From positions 558,001-622,000 of the forward strand of contig JACKKO010000001.1 in assembly GCA_024236395.1 (NCBI GenBank): a DNA stretch of 64,000 nt, read 5' to 3'. The position numbers and the translations under genes are program-made. The notes beneath the pieces were generated by a model, which saw only the letters and a program-made list of their open reading frames with translations, was not told the origin of the DNA and made no database searches. Shown here piece by piece: positions 7,899 through 16,711 of the stretch. This stretch comes from Hyphomicrobiales bacterium. GTDB taxonomy: Bacteria; Pseudomonadota; Alphaproteobacteria; Rickettsiales; JACKKO01. Each line of letters starts with the position of its first letter. Positions within the stretch are counted from its first letter, which is position 1.

Positions 7899-10685
7899 AT
7901 GGCTGCGTTAGGTAAAGCAGTGGCGTCGTTTTCTGTCGGTAAGAAAATCCTGGCAGGATTTTTGTTGGTAACGCTTCTGGCATCTATTTCAAGTTTGATT
8001 GCCACCAGTTTTATTGGGAAACTCTCCAGTAATGCGGAAACTGTTCTTGAAGAGCAATTGCCATTACAGGAGGCAATTGCTGCTGCAGAGCGTGCCTTAG
8101 TAGAAGCCAATATGCACACCCTGGAATATGCTCAGGAGACCGAAGGTCTGCAAGAGTTGCATGAAGAAGTGCAGGAGCACCTCCATGAATTTGTATATTA
8201 CATTACCATTATAGAGTTTGGTACAGAATCAGAGGAAGCACAGAAAATTTTAAAGCTGAATGAAGGGAATGCGGAGCTTCGTCGTATCCATATTCCGGAA
8301 CATTCAAATGAGACCTTACGTAGCACCGCACAAAATGTGCTTGAGGAATATAAGGCCTACCGTGTTTCCCTGGATAAGATGATTGAAAGCCACGATAGTC
8401 GTGTGGGTTTTATTTTTAACTATGATGGTAAGCAGTATGACGTCAATCAGTTTGCGTCATTTTTATACATTGATTTTCGTGATTGGGTAGGTGGGCTGGA
8501 AAAAGCCGTGAAGTATGATGTTCCGTTTAAAGGAATTATGGATCCGGATCAGACACATTATTCTAAGTGGTATAAAACATTCAAAGCATCTGATGCCAAA
8601 CTGGCAAAGTTGTTGGATAAGCTAAATGATTATACGCAGCGAATATATCGTATTTCGGCAGAGATTGATGCGCTGAAAGGTGCTAAAAAACAGCAGGTGT
8701 TCCAAACGCAGAGCGATACAGATTTTCGTCGTTATGAATCTACTCTTTCTAAGCTAAGTGAATATACCTCGGAGCTTTTTACCAAACTGGATGAAGAAGA
8801 GCATACAAATTTCGCCAAGGTGGAAGAAGCAACGGAGAAAATGCGTGGTCGACTGAACGAGCTTACTCAATACATCAATGATAGTATGTTGGAAGCAAAA
8901 AAATCTACGCATTCTATTAGCGCTATTGCAATGAGTATTACGATTACCGCAGTGATCGGTGGTGCCGTCCTCAGTATTATCATGGGAGTGTTTATTGGCC
9001 GTATGGTCGGGCGGGCGATCGCGCACACGACAGAAAATATGGAGCGTTTGTCACGTAACGATACGTCCATCAACATTTCTGATACGGATCGGGGGGATGA
9101 AATTGGTGCGATGTCGCGGGCGCTGGTTGTTTTGCGCCAGGCAGTGGCGGATAATTTACTCATGCAAAAAATGACATCCGATTACCCGGTGTTACGTTGT
9201 AATGGGAATATGGAGGTGATCTATATCAATGCTGCGGCAGAAAGAGTGCTGGATTCCATAGGTGTGGGTAAAGAACAACTGCAGGATAAATCGATCTCAA
9301 TGCTACATGAAGAGCTTCTGGCGAAAAAGGAATTTTATACTCAGCCAGAGAATATGCCGGCAAAGGAAACGCTTCAGGTAGGGGATGAGTGGATTGAGGC
9401 GGTGGTAAATCTCTTGCAGGATAATAACGGACATTTTGATGGGGTGTATATCAACATACATACGGTGACAGATGTCATGCTAACGCAGCAAAGTATCAAT
9501 GATCTGATTGAAAAAGTCCGTGTGCAGGGGCAACTGGATGAGCGGGTGGATGCTAAGAAATTCGAAGGGTTCTACAGTGACCTTGCTTCAAGTATTAATG
9601 GATTACTGGACACGATTGTTACGCCGCTGCAGGCCAATATTGAGATACTGGAGCGTTTAGCACAGGGAGACCTGACAGAAGAAATGCTGGGCGATTATCA
9701 GGGTAAGTTTGCTGAAATGAAACGCGCGGCAAACCAAACCATTAATCAATTGCGCCAGATGGTCGGGCAAATCTCAGATGCAGCGGAAGCTGTGAATAAT
9801 GCTGCTAGCGAGATTGCTTCTGGTGGCCGGGATCTTTCACTACGTACAGAAAATCAAGCCTCGTCGTTGGAAGAAACAGCTGCTTCCATGCAGCAACTCA
9901 CAGAAGGGGTTCGTGAGAATGCACACAATGCAGAGAAAGCAAAAACACTTTCTGACAGTGCTACCGACGTAGCAACTCAGGGGGTAAATGTGGTAACTCA
10001 GGTAGTATCGGCAATGCAACGTATCAAAGACTCCTCCCAGAAAATTACCGATATTATCGGCGTCATTGATGACATCGCCTTCCAGACGAATTTGCTGGCA
10101 CTAAATGCTGCGGTTGAGGCTGCGCGCGCTGGTGAGGCAGGTAAAGGGTTTGCCGTTGTAGCCGCAGAAGTACGTTCTCTGGCAGGGCGTTCGGCTGAGG
10201 CCTCAAAGGATATTAAGGAACTGATCCTACAAAGCGTTGACGAAGTGCAGAGTGGTTCAAATCTGGTATCTCGTGCGGGTGAAACACTGGAAAATATTCA
10301 GCGTTCGATTAGCGATGTGGCAAACCTGATTTCCCGTATTGCTGCATCAAGTAAAGAGCAGTCTGGAGGGATTGAAAATGTGAATGCTGCCGTCATGCAA
10401 ATGGATGAAATGACCCAGCAGAATGCTGCGCTGGTGGAAGAAAATACCGCTGCAGCGCAATCCATGGTGGAGCAGGCGCAGGGACTCGATAAGCTGATAC
10501 GGTTTTTCCGTCTGAGTGAACAGGATTCATCTCCGAAATCATTACCAAAGCCAGCCCCTGTGGAACGCCTGATGACGGCAGAGAGCCGGGAAGATACGGT
10601 AAAGAATACGCAGCATTCTGTGAAAAAGGTTCAGACCGCAGGGTCTGCAAAGGAAAATTATTCAGATGGGTGGGAGGAGTTTTAG
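7899..10685 (+). CDS. Methyl-accepting chemotaxis protein with PAS domain
   Basis: 928 residues. A first membrane helix lies at about 14-36, followed by a long helical periplasmic sensor domain and a second membrane helix near 340-365. Then come a HAMP domain, a PAS-like domain near 427-535 (YPVLRCNGNMEVIYINAAAE), a second HAMP-like stretch and the cytoplasmic signalling hairpin. The hairpin tip carries the conserved FQTNLLALNAAVEAARAGE. It should signal through CheW/CheA to the flagellar motor. GGGGAG precedes the ATG. No other chemotaxis gene is in the window. The large sensor domain does not reveal the ligand. Confidence 0.93.
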   Translation: MAALGKAVASFSVGKKILAGFLLVTLLASISSLIATSFIGKLSSNAETVLEEQLPLQEAIAAAERALVEANMHTLEYAQETEGLQELHEEVQEHLHEFVYYITIIEFGTESEEAQKILKLNEGNAELRRIHIPEHSNETLRSTAQNVLEEYKAYRVSLDKMIESHDSRVGFIFNYDGKQYDVNQFASFLYIDFRDWVGGLEKAVKYDVPFKGIMDPDQTHYSKWYKTFKASDAKLAKLLDKLNDYTQRIYRISAEIDALKGAKKQQVFQTQSDTDFRRYESTLSKLSEYTSELFTKLDEEEHTNFAKVEEATEKMRGRLNELTQYINDSMLEAKKSTHSISAIAMSITITAVIGGAVLSIIMGVFIGRMVGRAIAHTTENMERLSRNDTSINISDTDRGDEIGAMSRALVVLRQAVADNLLMQKMTSDYPVLRCNGNMEVIYINAAAERVLDSIGVGKEQLQDKSISMLHEELLAKKEFYTQPENMPAKETLQVGDEWIEAVVNLLQDNNGHFDGVYINIHTVTDVMLTQQSINDLIEKVRVQGQLDERVDAKKFEGFYSDLASSINGLLDTIVTPLQANIEILERLAQGDLTEEMLGDYQGKFAEMKRAANQTINQLRQMVGQISDAAEAVNNAASEIASGGRDLSLRTENQASSLEETAASMQQLTEGVRENAHNAEKAKTLSDSATDVATQGVNVVTQVVSAMQRIKDSSQKITDIIGVIDDIAFQTNLLALNAAVEAARAGEAGKGFAVVAAEVRSLAGRSAEASKDIKELILQSVDEVQSGSNLVSRAGETLENIQRSISDVANLISRIAASSKEQSGGIENVNAAVMQMDEMTQQNAALVEENTAAAQSMVEQAQGLDKLIRFFRLSEQDSSPKSLPKPAPVERLMTAESREDTVKNTQHSVKKVQTAGSAKENYSDGWEEF

Positions 10686-10709
10686 TTGCTCCCACATCTC
10701 TTTAAAGTA

Positions 10710-10740
10710 AACCCTGTCTCTGGAGGCGGGGTTTTTTTTT
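10710..10740 (+). terminator. Intrinsic terminator after the chemoreceptor gene
   Basis: AACCCTGTCTC pairs with GAGGCGGGGTT (two G-T pairs), followed by a run of T to 10740. It begins 25 bases after the chemoreceptor stop. Confidence 0.88.
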
Positions 10741-10788
10741 ATCTTATATCACACATTCTACTTGCGAATGTTTTGCAAATAGCTATAG

Positions 10789-10808
10789 TGATATTGCGAG
10801 TCATTATT
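10789..10808 (+). promoter_or_regulatory. Fur/IRO-like iron-regulatory site
   Basis: The stretch GATATTGCGAGTCATTATT (10790-10808) matches the 19-bp Fur consensus at 14 positions by eye. The same stretch contains TGA-N9-TCA (10789-10803), the core of the RirA iron-responsive operator of alphaproteobacteria. It ends 22 bases before the cupredoxin start and precedes two iron-uptake genes. Which regulator binds cannot be decided from the site alone. Confidence 0.6.
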
Positions 10809-10830
10809 AATTGTGAAATAAGGTTCTGAT

Positions 10831-11160
10831 ATGAAGAAAAATTTTCTTACTCTAATAGGTGGGATATTAATGGCAACGGGGTCAGCAGCCTTGGCACAGG
10901 AAGTATTTACCCTGACAATCAAGGATCATAAATTCAGCCCGGAAACACTGGAAGTACCGGCGGGGCAAAAGGTAAAGCTTGAGATCATCAACGAAGATCC
11001 AACACCGGAAGAGTTCGAGAGCCATGAACTGAACCGGGAAAAGATCATCAATGGGAACAGTAAAGGTATCGTTTTTATTGGGCCGCTGGAGTCCGGAACG
11101 TACCAATTCTTCGGTGAATTTAATGAAGAGTCCGCTAAAGGGCAGATCGTTGTAAAATAA
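10831..11160 (+). CDS. Periplasmic cupredoxin-fold protein of the FTR1 system
   Basis: 109 residues with a Sec signal peptide (MKKNFLTLIGGILMATGSA...LAQ). The mature part is a single cupredoxin-like beta sandwich (TIKDHKFSPETLEVPAGQKV ... YQFFGEFNEESAKGQIVV). The Cys ligand of type 1 copper sites is absent, so it is not a classical blue copper protein. Similar small cupredoxins accompany FTR1 permeases (compare the EfeO N-terminal domain), where they are thought to help oxidise or deliver iron. It lies 18 bases upstream of the FTR1 gene, behind the Fur/IRO-like site. Confidence 0.82.
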   Translation: MKKNFLTLIGGILMATGSAALAQEVFTLTIKDHKFSPETLEVPAGQKVKLEIINEDPTPEEFESHELNREKIINGNSKGIVFIGPLESGTYQFFGEFNEESAKGQIVVK

Positions 11161-11178
11161 TATTCTTGGAGTTTCACT

Positions 11179-12744
11179 ATGTTTGCATCATCCATTATTA
11201 TCTTTCGTGAAATGCTCGAAATCGTGCTGATTGTTGGCATTGTGCTGGCCGCAACGCGCAAGATTCCAGACCGTACAAAATGGGTGCTGGCTGGGTTTGC
11301 AGGAGGGCTCTTAGGCTCTGTGGTGGTGGCGATGTTTACCAACCAGATTTCGTCCTTTGCGGAAGGAATGGGGCAGGAATTTTTTAATGCCGGGATTCTT
11401 TTTATGGCGGCATTCTTTATTGGCTGGACGGTATTGTGGATGAGTCAACACGGGCGGCATATGAAGGCCCATTTTGCCCAGATGGGGGAGCAGGTCGTAA
11501 TTGGCCAGGCGTCTATGATCACACTCTCGGTAGCGATTGCGCTGGCCATCTGGCGTGAAGGGTCAGAGATAGTGCTCTTTAGTTATGGGATGTTAGCGGC
11601 CGGGCAGGCGGTATCATCCTTGTTGCTGGGGGCACTGATTGGTGGTTCTGCCGGATTGGTGATTGGATTATTGATTTATTTTGGTTTGCTTGCGTTGCCG
11701 GCAAAGTATTTCCTGCGGGTAACGTCGGCCTTGCTGATCGTACTGGTGGCAGGCATGGTATCGCAAGGGACGCATTTCCTGATTGCTGCAGGCATTATAG
11801 AGCATATGACGGCAACCGCATGGGATAGTTCCTGGCTGGTGCAGGATCAAGGGGTATTCGGACAGATGCTACATGCGCTAACGGGCTATACATCACGCCC
11901 GGCGCAGATTCAGGTGCTGGTGTTTATACTGACAGTCGGGGTGTTGTTTGGACTGCTACGCTTTAATAACACCCGTTATACGGGAGGAAGGTTGCAAGTA
12001 CGTCCGTTGGTACTGGTGCTGGCAAGTGTTTCCATGTTAGCGGGGCTGGTGTTCGCTAGCAATGCCATGGCAGCTAAGCAGGTTTATACGCCTTACATAG
12101 AGCAGGGTGAGCTAGAAGCAGAGTGGAAAGGCACCTATGCGTTTGACGATAATAAGAACGTTGATGATAAGCAGGAGCATATCTTTGCTGTTGGTTATGG
12201 TATTACAGATCGCTGGTTCTCCGAAGTGCTGGTGGAGTTGGAAAAATCCGGTGTTTCTGGTTCAGATTTTGAAACTACCGCGCTGGAATGGGAAAATCGT
12301 TTTCAGTTTTTTGAACCCGGTGAGAAGTGGCTCGATCTGGGGTTGTACACCGCCTATAAAGTGTCACTGGAAGATAATGGTGCCGATAAAGCCGAGGTAA
12401 AATTGCTGCTGGGCAAGGATACAGGGAAGTTTTCACACTACGTCAACCTTGTGCTGGAAAAGGAAGTGGGTGCCAATGCCACAGAAGGTACGGAAGCAGG
12501 CATTAACTGGAGCACCATCTACCGTTACCAGCCATGGCTGAAGCCGGGGATTGAACTGTATAGCGACTTTGGTGAACTCAAAGCCAGTAAACCCTACCGC
12601 GAACAGAAGCATCAGCTCGGCCCGGTGATTCATGGGGATCTTCCCGGTGGAATTGGGTATGAGCTGGGGTATCTCTTTGGTATCTCCGATGCTGCTAATG
12701 ATGGCGAGCTGAAATGGCTGCTGGAGTATGAAATCCATTTTTAA
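11179..12744 (+). CDS. FTR1-family iron permease with C-terminal outer-membrane-like domain
   Basis: 521 residues. Residues 1 to about 270 are an FTR1/EfeU iron permease with several membrane helices and both REXXE iron-path motifs (REMLE at 10-14, REGSE at 126-130). Residues from about 295 are quite different: a soluble, beta-rich domain (for example EHIFAVGYGITDRWFSEVLV) ending in EYEIHF, like an outer-membrane barrel or periplasmic beta protein. A segment just before it, LVLVLASVSMLAGLVFASNA then MA, looks like a second Sec signal. An in-frame TTG at 11992 directly follows GGGAGGAAGG, so the C-terminal part may also be made as a separate exported protein. GGAG precedes the ATG. The last bases overlap the convergent glycosylase gene. 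Confidence 0.85.
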   Translation: MFASSIIIFREMLEIVLIVGIVLAATRKIPDRTKWVLAGFAGGLLGSVVVAMFTNQISSFAEGMGQEFFNAGILFMAAFFIGWTVLWMSQHGRHMKAHFAQMGEQVVIGQASMITLSVAIALAIWREGSEIVLFSYGMLAAGQAVSSLLLGALIGGSAGLVIGLLIYFGLLALPAKYFLRVTSALLIVLVAGMVSQGTHFLIAAGIIEHMTATAWDSSWLVQDQGVFGQMLHALTGYTSRPAQIQVLVFILTVGVLFGLLRFNNTRYTGGRLQVRPLVLVLASVSMLAGLVFASNAMAAKQVYTPYIEQGELEAEWKGTYAFDDNKNVDDKQEHIFAVGYGITDRWFSEVLVELEKSGVSGSDFETTALEWENRFQFFEPGEKWLDLGLYTAYKVSLEDNGADKAEVKLLLGKDTGKFSHYVNLVLEKEVGANATEGTEAGINWSTIYRYQPWLKPGIELYSDFGELKASKPYREQKHQLGPVIHGDLPGGIGYELGYLFGISDAANDGELKWLLEYEIHF

Positions 12745-13340
12745 CGATGGTCATTATTGGAGTGTAATGCTTGCTGCACGGTGTTACGCAGTGCAGGTAT
12801 AACGGATTTCTCAAACCATGGGTTATTTCTGAGCCAGCGCTGATTGCGTGGGGAGGGGTGTACGAGCGGGAAAAATCCCTGCTGCTGGTATTTTTCCCAT
12901 GCGGCAACGGTGTCTTTCAGCGTTTTCTTACGCGTATTTCCCAGATAATAGGCCTGTGCGTAGTGTCCGATCAGGAGCGTTAGGCGGATGTTAGGCAGGG
13001 TGGCCAGCAAGCGCGGGTGCCATAGTGGAGCGCATTCCGGACGTGGTGGCAGATCGCCGGATGACCCTTTGCCAGGATAGCAGAACCCCATCGGGATAAT
13101 GGCAACCTGTTGCGTATCATAAAACTGCTCAGGGGGCATATTTAACCAGACACGCAGGCGATTGCCTGAAGCATCATTCCACGGAATACCCGTGGCGTGT
13201 ACTTTAGTGCCCGGAGCTTGCCCCACGATAAGAATGCGCGCCTCCTCACCAGCACGCAATACCGGGTTGGGGGCGAAAGGCAGCATATCCCGGCAATGGG
13301 TACAGGTGTAGACTTCCTGAAGTAATGTGGGCAGGGTCAT
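12741..13340 (-). CDS. Uracil-DNA glycosylase family protein
   Basis: 199 residues. The fold of the uracil-DNA glycosylase superfamily is indicated by the active-site loop GQAPGTKVHATGIPWND, a central LLIGHYAQAYYLG strand and the late motif HPSPRN. An N-terminal pair CTHC is present, but the four-cysteine iron-sulfur pattern of family 4 is not obvious. These proteins usually remove uracil or related damage from DNA. The exact subfamily is not clear. The stop overlaps the convergent FTR1 stop by three bases. Confidence 0.8.
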   Translation of the reverse strand: MTLPTLLQEVYTCTHCRDMLPFAPNPVLRAGEEARILIVGQAPGTKVHATGIPWNDASGNRLRVWLNMPPEQFYDTQQVAIIPMGFCYPGKGSSGDLPPRPECAPLWHPRLLATLPNIRLTLLIGHYAQAYYLGNTRKKTLKDTVAAWEKYQQQGFFPLVHPSPRNQRWLRNNPWFEKSVIPALRNTVQQALHSNNDHR

Positions 13341-13448
13341 GCAGTTGGCCTACCATAGGACGCACGAAAAAACCAGTATGTGTGCAAAGAAACCATTGCC
13401 GGTTTTTAGAAATCTGCTAATGGAGAGAACAGATAACTCGGCATACAC

Positions 13449-13880
13449 ATGATTCGCACGGCAACCCCTGATGATATCCCGGATATTGTCACCATTGAAA
13501 ACACCTGCTTTGATTCCGACAGGCTCAGCCTGCGTGCCCTGCGTTATATGGTACACAATGCGCAGGTGCGGTTTCTAGTTTATACGTTGCGAGGTAAGGT
13601 GGTGGGGTATATCATCACGCAATGTCATCAACGTAGTCGTTTGGCGCGGCATTACTCGCTGGCGGTACTGCCGGACTTTCGTAAGCGGGGGGTCGCTGAA
13701 CAACTCCTTAGAGCGACAGAAAAAGCCTGTGCCCATAAGGAAGGGTACCGACTGGAACTGCGTGCCGATAACCGCGCTGCCCAGAAGCTCTATCAACGGC
13801 TGGGCTATGAAGTAACTGGCATGCGCGAGGCCTATTATGCCGATGGTGAAGATGCCGTTCAAATGGTGAAATGGCGATGA
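13449..13880 (+). CDS. GNAT-family N-acetyltransferase paired with RimK-like ligase
   Basis: 143 residues, a single GNAT domain of the RimI type. It has MIRTATPDDIPDIVTIENTC at the start, the acetyl-CoA loop LAVLPDFRKRGVAEQLL and a terminal RLGYEVTGMREAYY. It would transfer an acetyl group to an amine. The stop overlaps the next gene by four bases (ATGA), so it is coupled to the ATP-grasp enzyme. This GNAT plus RLAN-type RimK pairing recurs in bacteria and points to a peptide-modification role rather than ribosomal protein S18 acetylation. That role is inference. Confidence 0.85.
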   Translation: MIRTATPDDIPDIVTIENTCFDSDRLSLRALRYMVHNAQVRFLVYTLRGKVVGYIITQCHQRSRLARHYSLAVLPDFRKRGVAEQLLRATEKACAHKEGYRLELRADNRAAQKLYQRLGYEVTGMREAYYADGEDAVQMVKWR

Positions 13881-15355
13881 GCATCATTACGCATCTGGTT
13901 ATTGTTGATAAAGTGACGGAGGAACTGCCAAGCGAAGCACCGCGTTATGTCATCAGTGCACAGGATTATATTGCTAACCGCTTGCCGCCGGAGGTGGCGG
14001 AAAAGACCAACCTACGAGTGATTAACTTGTGTAATGATTATGATTACCTGAAAACAGGGTATTATTGTTCGCTACTGGCGGATGCACGCGAGCATCGCTG
14101 TATTCCAAACGTCTGGGATATCGTACAGGCACGCTGGAAGCGTGTGCATAAACACGCCTTCCCGGAACTGGAGCGTGTGCTGGCAGAACCGGATATCATG
14201 GAACTGAGCGCTGAGGAATCCGCCTTCCTGCAGGAGGATTTGTATTTCTTTTTCGGCCGAACGGCCGATAAGCAGTTACGCGTGTTTGGTCGGAAGCTTT
14301 TTGATGCGTTCCGTCTGCCAATCATGCGCGTGCGGTTGCGACAGAAGCATGGCCACTGGCGCATTAAGGAAGTGGAGGCGCTGACGCTCAATGATATCCG
14401 TGATCAGATGGATGCATTTCGTGCGGCAATTAGCCAGTATATGGGGTCGTACTGGAATAAGAAAGGGAAGCCACAGGATAAATACTGGCTGGCTGTGCTG
14501 CATGACCCGGACGAGCCATTGCCCCCCTCTACGATGCGGACACTGAAAAAGTTGGTGGAGGTGGGGCGTAAGAAGCGCTTCTTTGTGGAGCTGATTACCA
14601 AGCGGCATTTTGAATCACTGCTGGAGTATGATGCGCTGTTTATCCGGGCGACCACCAGCGTGAACCATTATACCTACCGGTTTGCACAGAAGGCGGAGCG
14701 TGAGGAGATTCCCTGCGTGGATGATACCAATTCTATCCTACGTTGCTGTAATAAAATTTATCTGCAGGAACTGCTTAAAAGTAAAAAGATCAAAACACCC
14801 AATGCGTATTTTATCAATCGCCGCCAGAAGGACGGGCAGATGCCGACGCCATCCGAATACCCGGTGGTGCTGAAGGTACCGGATGGTTCCTTTTCGCTGG
14901 GAGTGTTTAAAGTGAACAGCCCGGAGGAATTTCAGCAGAAAGTAGGGGAGCTGTTTAAAAAGAGTGAGTTGTTGCTGGTGCAGGAGTTCCTGCCATCAGC
15001 ATTTGACTGGCGTATCGGCCTACTGGGGGGCAAGCCGCTTTTTGCCTGCAAATACTATATGGCGAAGAAGCACTGGCAGATTTATAATCACGGTTCCAAA
15101 CGATTTAAGCAGGGTGGGTTTGAAACTGTGCCTCTGGAGGGAGTGCCGGAAAAGGTATTGAAAACAGCACAGCGCGCGGCGGGGCTGATCGGGCAGGGGC
15201 TATACGGGGTGGATATAAAGGAAATTGATGGCACAGCCTATGTAATTGAAATAAATGATAACCCGAATATCGATGCCGGAGTGGAAGATAAAATCCTGGG
15301 TAACGGCCTCTATGAGGCCATTTTTGACCATTTCCAGCAGTTAATTGATGCCTAA
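13877..15355 (+). CDS. RimK-like ATP-grasp ligase with RLAN domain
   Basis: 492 residues from ATG 13877; an ATG at 13871 is also possible, but 13877 has better ribosome-site spacing and the ATGA overlap. The N-terminal half (about 1-200) matches the RimK-like ATP-grasp N-terminal (RLAN) domain, with NLCNDYDYLKTGYYCSLLAD. The C-terminal half is an ATP-grasp ligase of the glutathione-synthetase/RimK type with YPVVLKVPDGSFSLGVFKV and the Mg2+ segment AYVIEINDNPNIDAG. Such enzymes join amino acids or peptides by an amide bond using ATP. With the coupled GNAT it forms a conserved pair of unknown product. Confidence 0.87.
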   Translation: MSIITHLVIVDKVTEELPSEAPRYVISAQDYIANRLPPEVAEKTNLRVINLCNDYDYLKTGYYCSLLADAREHRCIPNVWDIVQARWKRVHKHAFPELERVLAEPDIMELSAEESAFLQEDLYFFFGRTADKQLRVFGRKLFDAFRLPIMRVRLRQKHGHWRIKEVEALTLNDIRDQMDAFRAAISQYMGSYWNKKGKPQDKYWLAVLHDPDEPLPPSTMRTLKKLVEVGRKKRFFVELITKRHFESLLEYDALFIRATTSVNHYTYRFAQKAEREEIPCVDDTNSILRCCNKIYLQELLKSKKIKTPNAYFINRRQKDGQMPTPSEYPVVLKVPDGSFSLGVFKVNSPEEFQQKVGELFKKSELLLVQEFLPSAFDWRIGLLGGKPLFACKYYMAKKHWQIYNHGSKRFKQGGFETVPLEGVPEKVLKTAQRAAGLIGQGLYGVDIKEIDGTAYVIEINDNPNIDAGVEDKILGNGLYEAIFDHFQQLIDA

Positions 15356-15518
15356 CTGTGATACTGGACGGGAAAAACTCTCCTGAAGCCCCGGATATAC
15401 AAAGCATGAGCATGATTGATTGCTGCATATATGCGATAATGATTCTTAATATCATTTACAAGTGCTGAGGAATAAAGTATAATTGGTTTGAGGACAAAAC
15501 GAACAAAATGGACTGAAA

Positions 15519-15707
15519 ATGCTGCTCAAAACGCTGACATATGGCATGATGCACATGGCAGTAGCCGTTGCGGTAGCCTACCTCATCAGTGGTAGCTGGG
15601 TGGTGGCTATGGGTATTGGGTTGGTGGAGCCAGTGGTGCAGACGGGCTTTTATTATTTGCACGAGCATCTGTGGGGCAGGAAACAACCGATAAATATTCA
15701 CTGCTGA
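15519..15707 (+). CDS. DUF2061 small membrane protein
   Basis: 62 residues with two membrane segments. The sequence KTLTYGMMHMAVAVAVAYLI followed by GSWVVAMGIGLVEPVVQTGF is typical of the DUF2061 family, whose function is unknown. The 163-base gap upstream holds no other feature that I can support. It converges with the potassium channel gene. Confidence 0.85.
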   Translation: MLLKTLTYGMMHMAVAVAVAYLISGSWVVAMGIGLVEPVVQTGFYYLHEHLWGRKQPINIHC

Positions 15708-15742
15708 TACTATAGCGAAATATGTTTGCTGTATGGAAAATA

Positions 15743-16177
15743 CTACGGCTCCAGGTTACGGCCTTCCCGACGGTAGACCTTGGAAACAATCTCAAAGATA
15801 AAGGCAGTGGCCCAACCAAACAGTAGGAACCCGTTGGTAGCCTCCACGCCACTGAGGATACGCCACTGATTGGGAAGTACCAGGTCACCAAATCCTACAG
15901 TGGAGAAACAGGTGGTAGAAAAATAGATGGCGTGTTCCAGGTCTGGTTGTGCATCTAGAATTAGATAGAGGATTGCCCAGAACCAGATTTCGATAATCAG
16001 CACAACTGTAACGGCTAACACCACAATTGCTAGGAACATTGCCTTCCAGAATTTTTGCGAGTCACGCAGATGGTCTTGCAGGCGGCGAGATTGATTAATA
16101 ATCAGGTCAAATGCAATTGCCTGAAATAGAACGGTAATTGCGATAAGGACACCGCCGATGAATAATTGTAAAAACAT
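15743..16177 (-). CDS. Two-helix potassium channel (Ion_trans_2)
   Basis: 144 residues. An N-terminal membrane helix, a second helix (LAIVVLAVTVVLIIEIWFWA), a pore loop with the selectivity filter TVGFGD, and a final inner helix (NGFLLFGWATAFIFEIVSKV) make a small pore domain. There is no attached RCK or cyclic-nucleotide domain. It should act as a tetrameric K+ channel in the inner membrane. Confidence 0.88.
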   Translation of the reverse strand: MFLQLFIGGVLIAITVLFQAIAFDLIINQSRRLQDHLRDSQKFWKAMFLAIVVLAVTVVLIIEIWFWAILYLILDAQPDLEHAIYFSTTCFSTVGFGDLVLPNQWRILSGVEATNGFLLFGWATAFIFEIVSKVYRREGRNLEP

Positions 16178-16353
16178 CCTATAACTCCACTATGGCAAAG
16201 ATTAATCGGTTCGGGATTGGTTGGCAAGGGAGGTGTCACAATGTCTATGCATCCAGTCTATGGTCAGTAAACCTTACGATGCTGATTTCATTTGCTTTTG
16301 CGGCTAATGGTGGAGCATATCTATCAATGGTTCTGGTGAAATGATAGAAAGTG

Positions 16354-16403
16354 ATGGTGGAGCCAAGCGGGATCGAACCGCTGACCTCCTGCTTGCAAAG
16401 CAG
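16354..16403 (-). repeat. Distal att-like copy of the tRNA-Ala 3' half
   Basis: Fifty bases identical to 20581-20630: on the minus strand the anticodon stem-loop (TGC), variable region, T arm, acceptor 3' strand and CCA. The 5' half of the tRNA is missing. Between this copy and about 16600 (16404-16600) I see no gene; after that come an inverted repeat and a sigma-54-type promoter. Confidence 0.9.
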
Positions 16404-16655
16404 ACAAAACCTCTACTGCTAAAACCCACCACCATACATCCCACGACCCTGGCCTCCGCAGAGGTGACACCTTCACCTGCCCCGATACTGGCATCGAACT
16501 GCAAGTAAGAGCAAAAGGACGAAGGGCAAATCAGGCGGCACATTCTGCCGGTTTCTAGCGTGCATGCCCGGCAATATTTGCCGCTCCTATATTCATTTAC
16601 ATCAGTCATTTTTTGTAATGAACTGATTTTCATGTATTTATTGTAATTCTCATTT

Positions 16656-16673
16656 TTGGCACACTTTATGCTT
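16656..16673 (+). promoter_or_regulatory. Sigma-54 (-24/-12) type promoter
   Basis: TTGGCACACTTTATGCTT has the GG and GC dinucleotides separated by exactly ten bases and a perfect YTGGCAC element. It lies about 40 bases upstream of the first paralogue. An inverted repeat ATCAGT ... ACTGAT at 16601-16627 sits just upstream and could bind an enhancer-type activator. In alphaproteobacteria sigma-54 often drives flagellar genes. Confidence 0.6.
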
Positions 16674-16711
16674 GTATTTAAGGAGAATGAAAACGGAAAT
16701 ACGATAGAATC

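Noticed and set aside
16304..16633. 109-residue minus-strand frame across the tRNA-Ala remnant
   Set aside because: It reads through the att repeat and has no family resemblance; antisense through tRNA sequence is typical of chance frames.
16687..16707. Six-codon leader ORF before the first island paralogue
   Set aside because: The AAGGAG lies too close to its ATG for good initiation, and no attenuation structure is evident.
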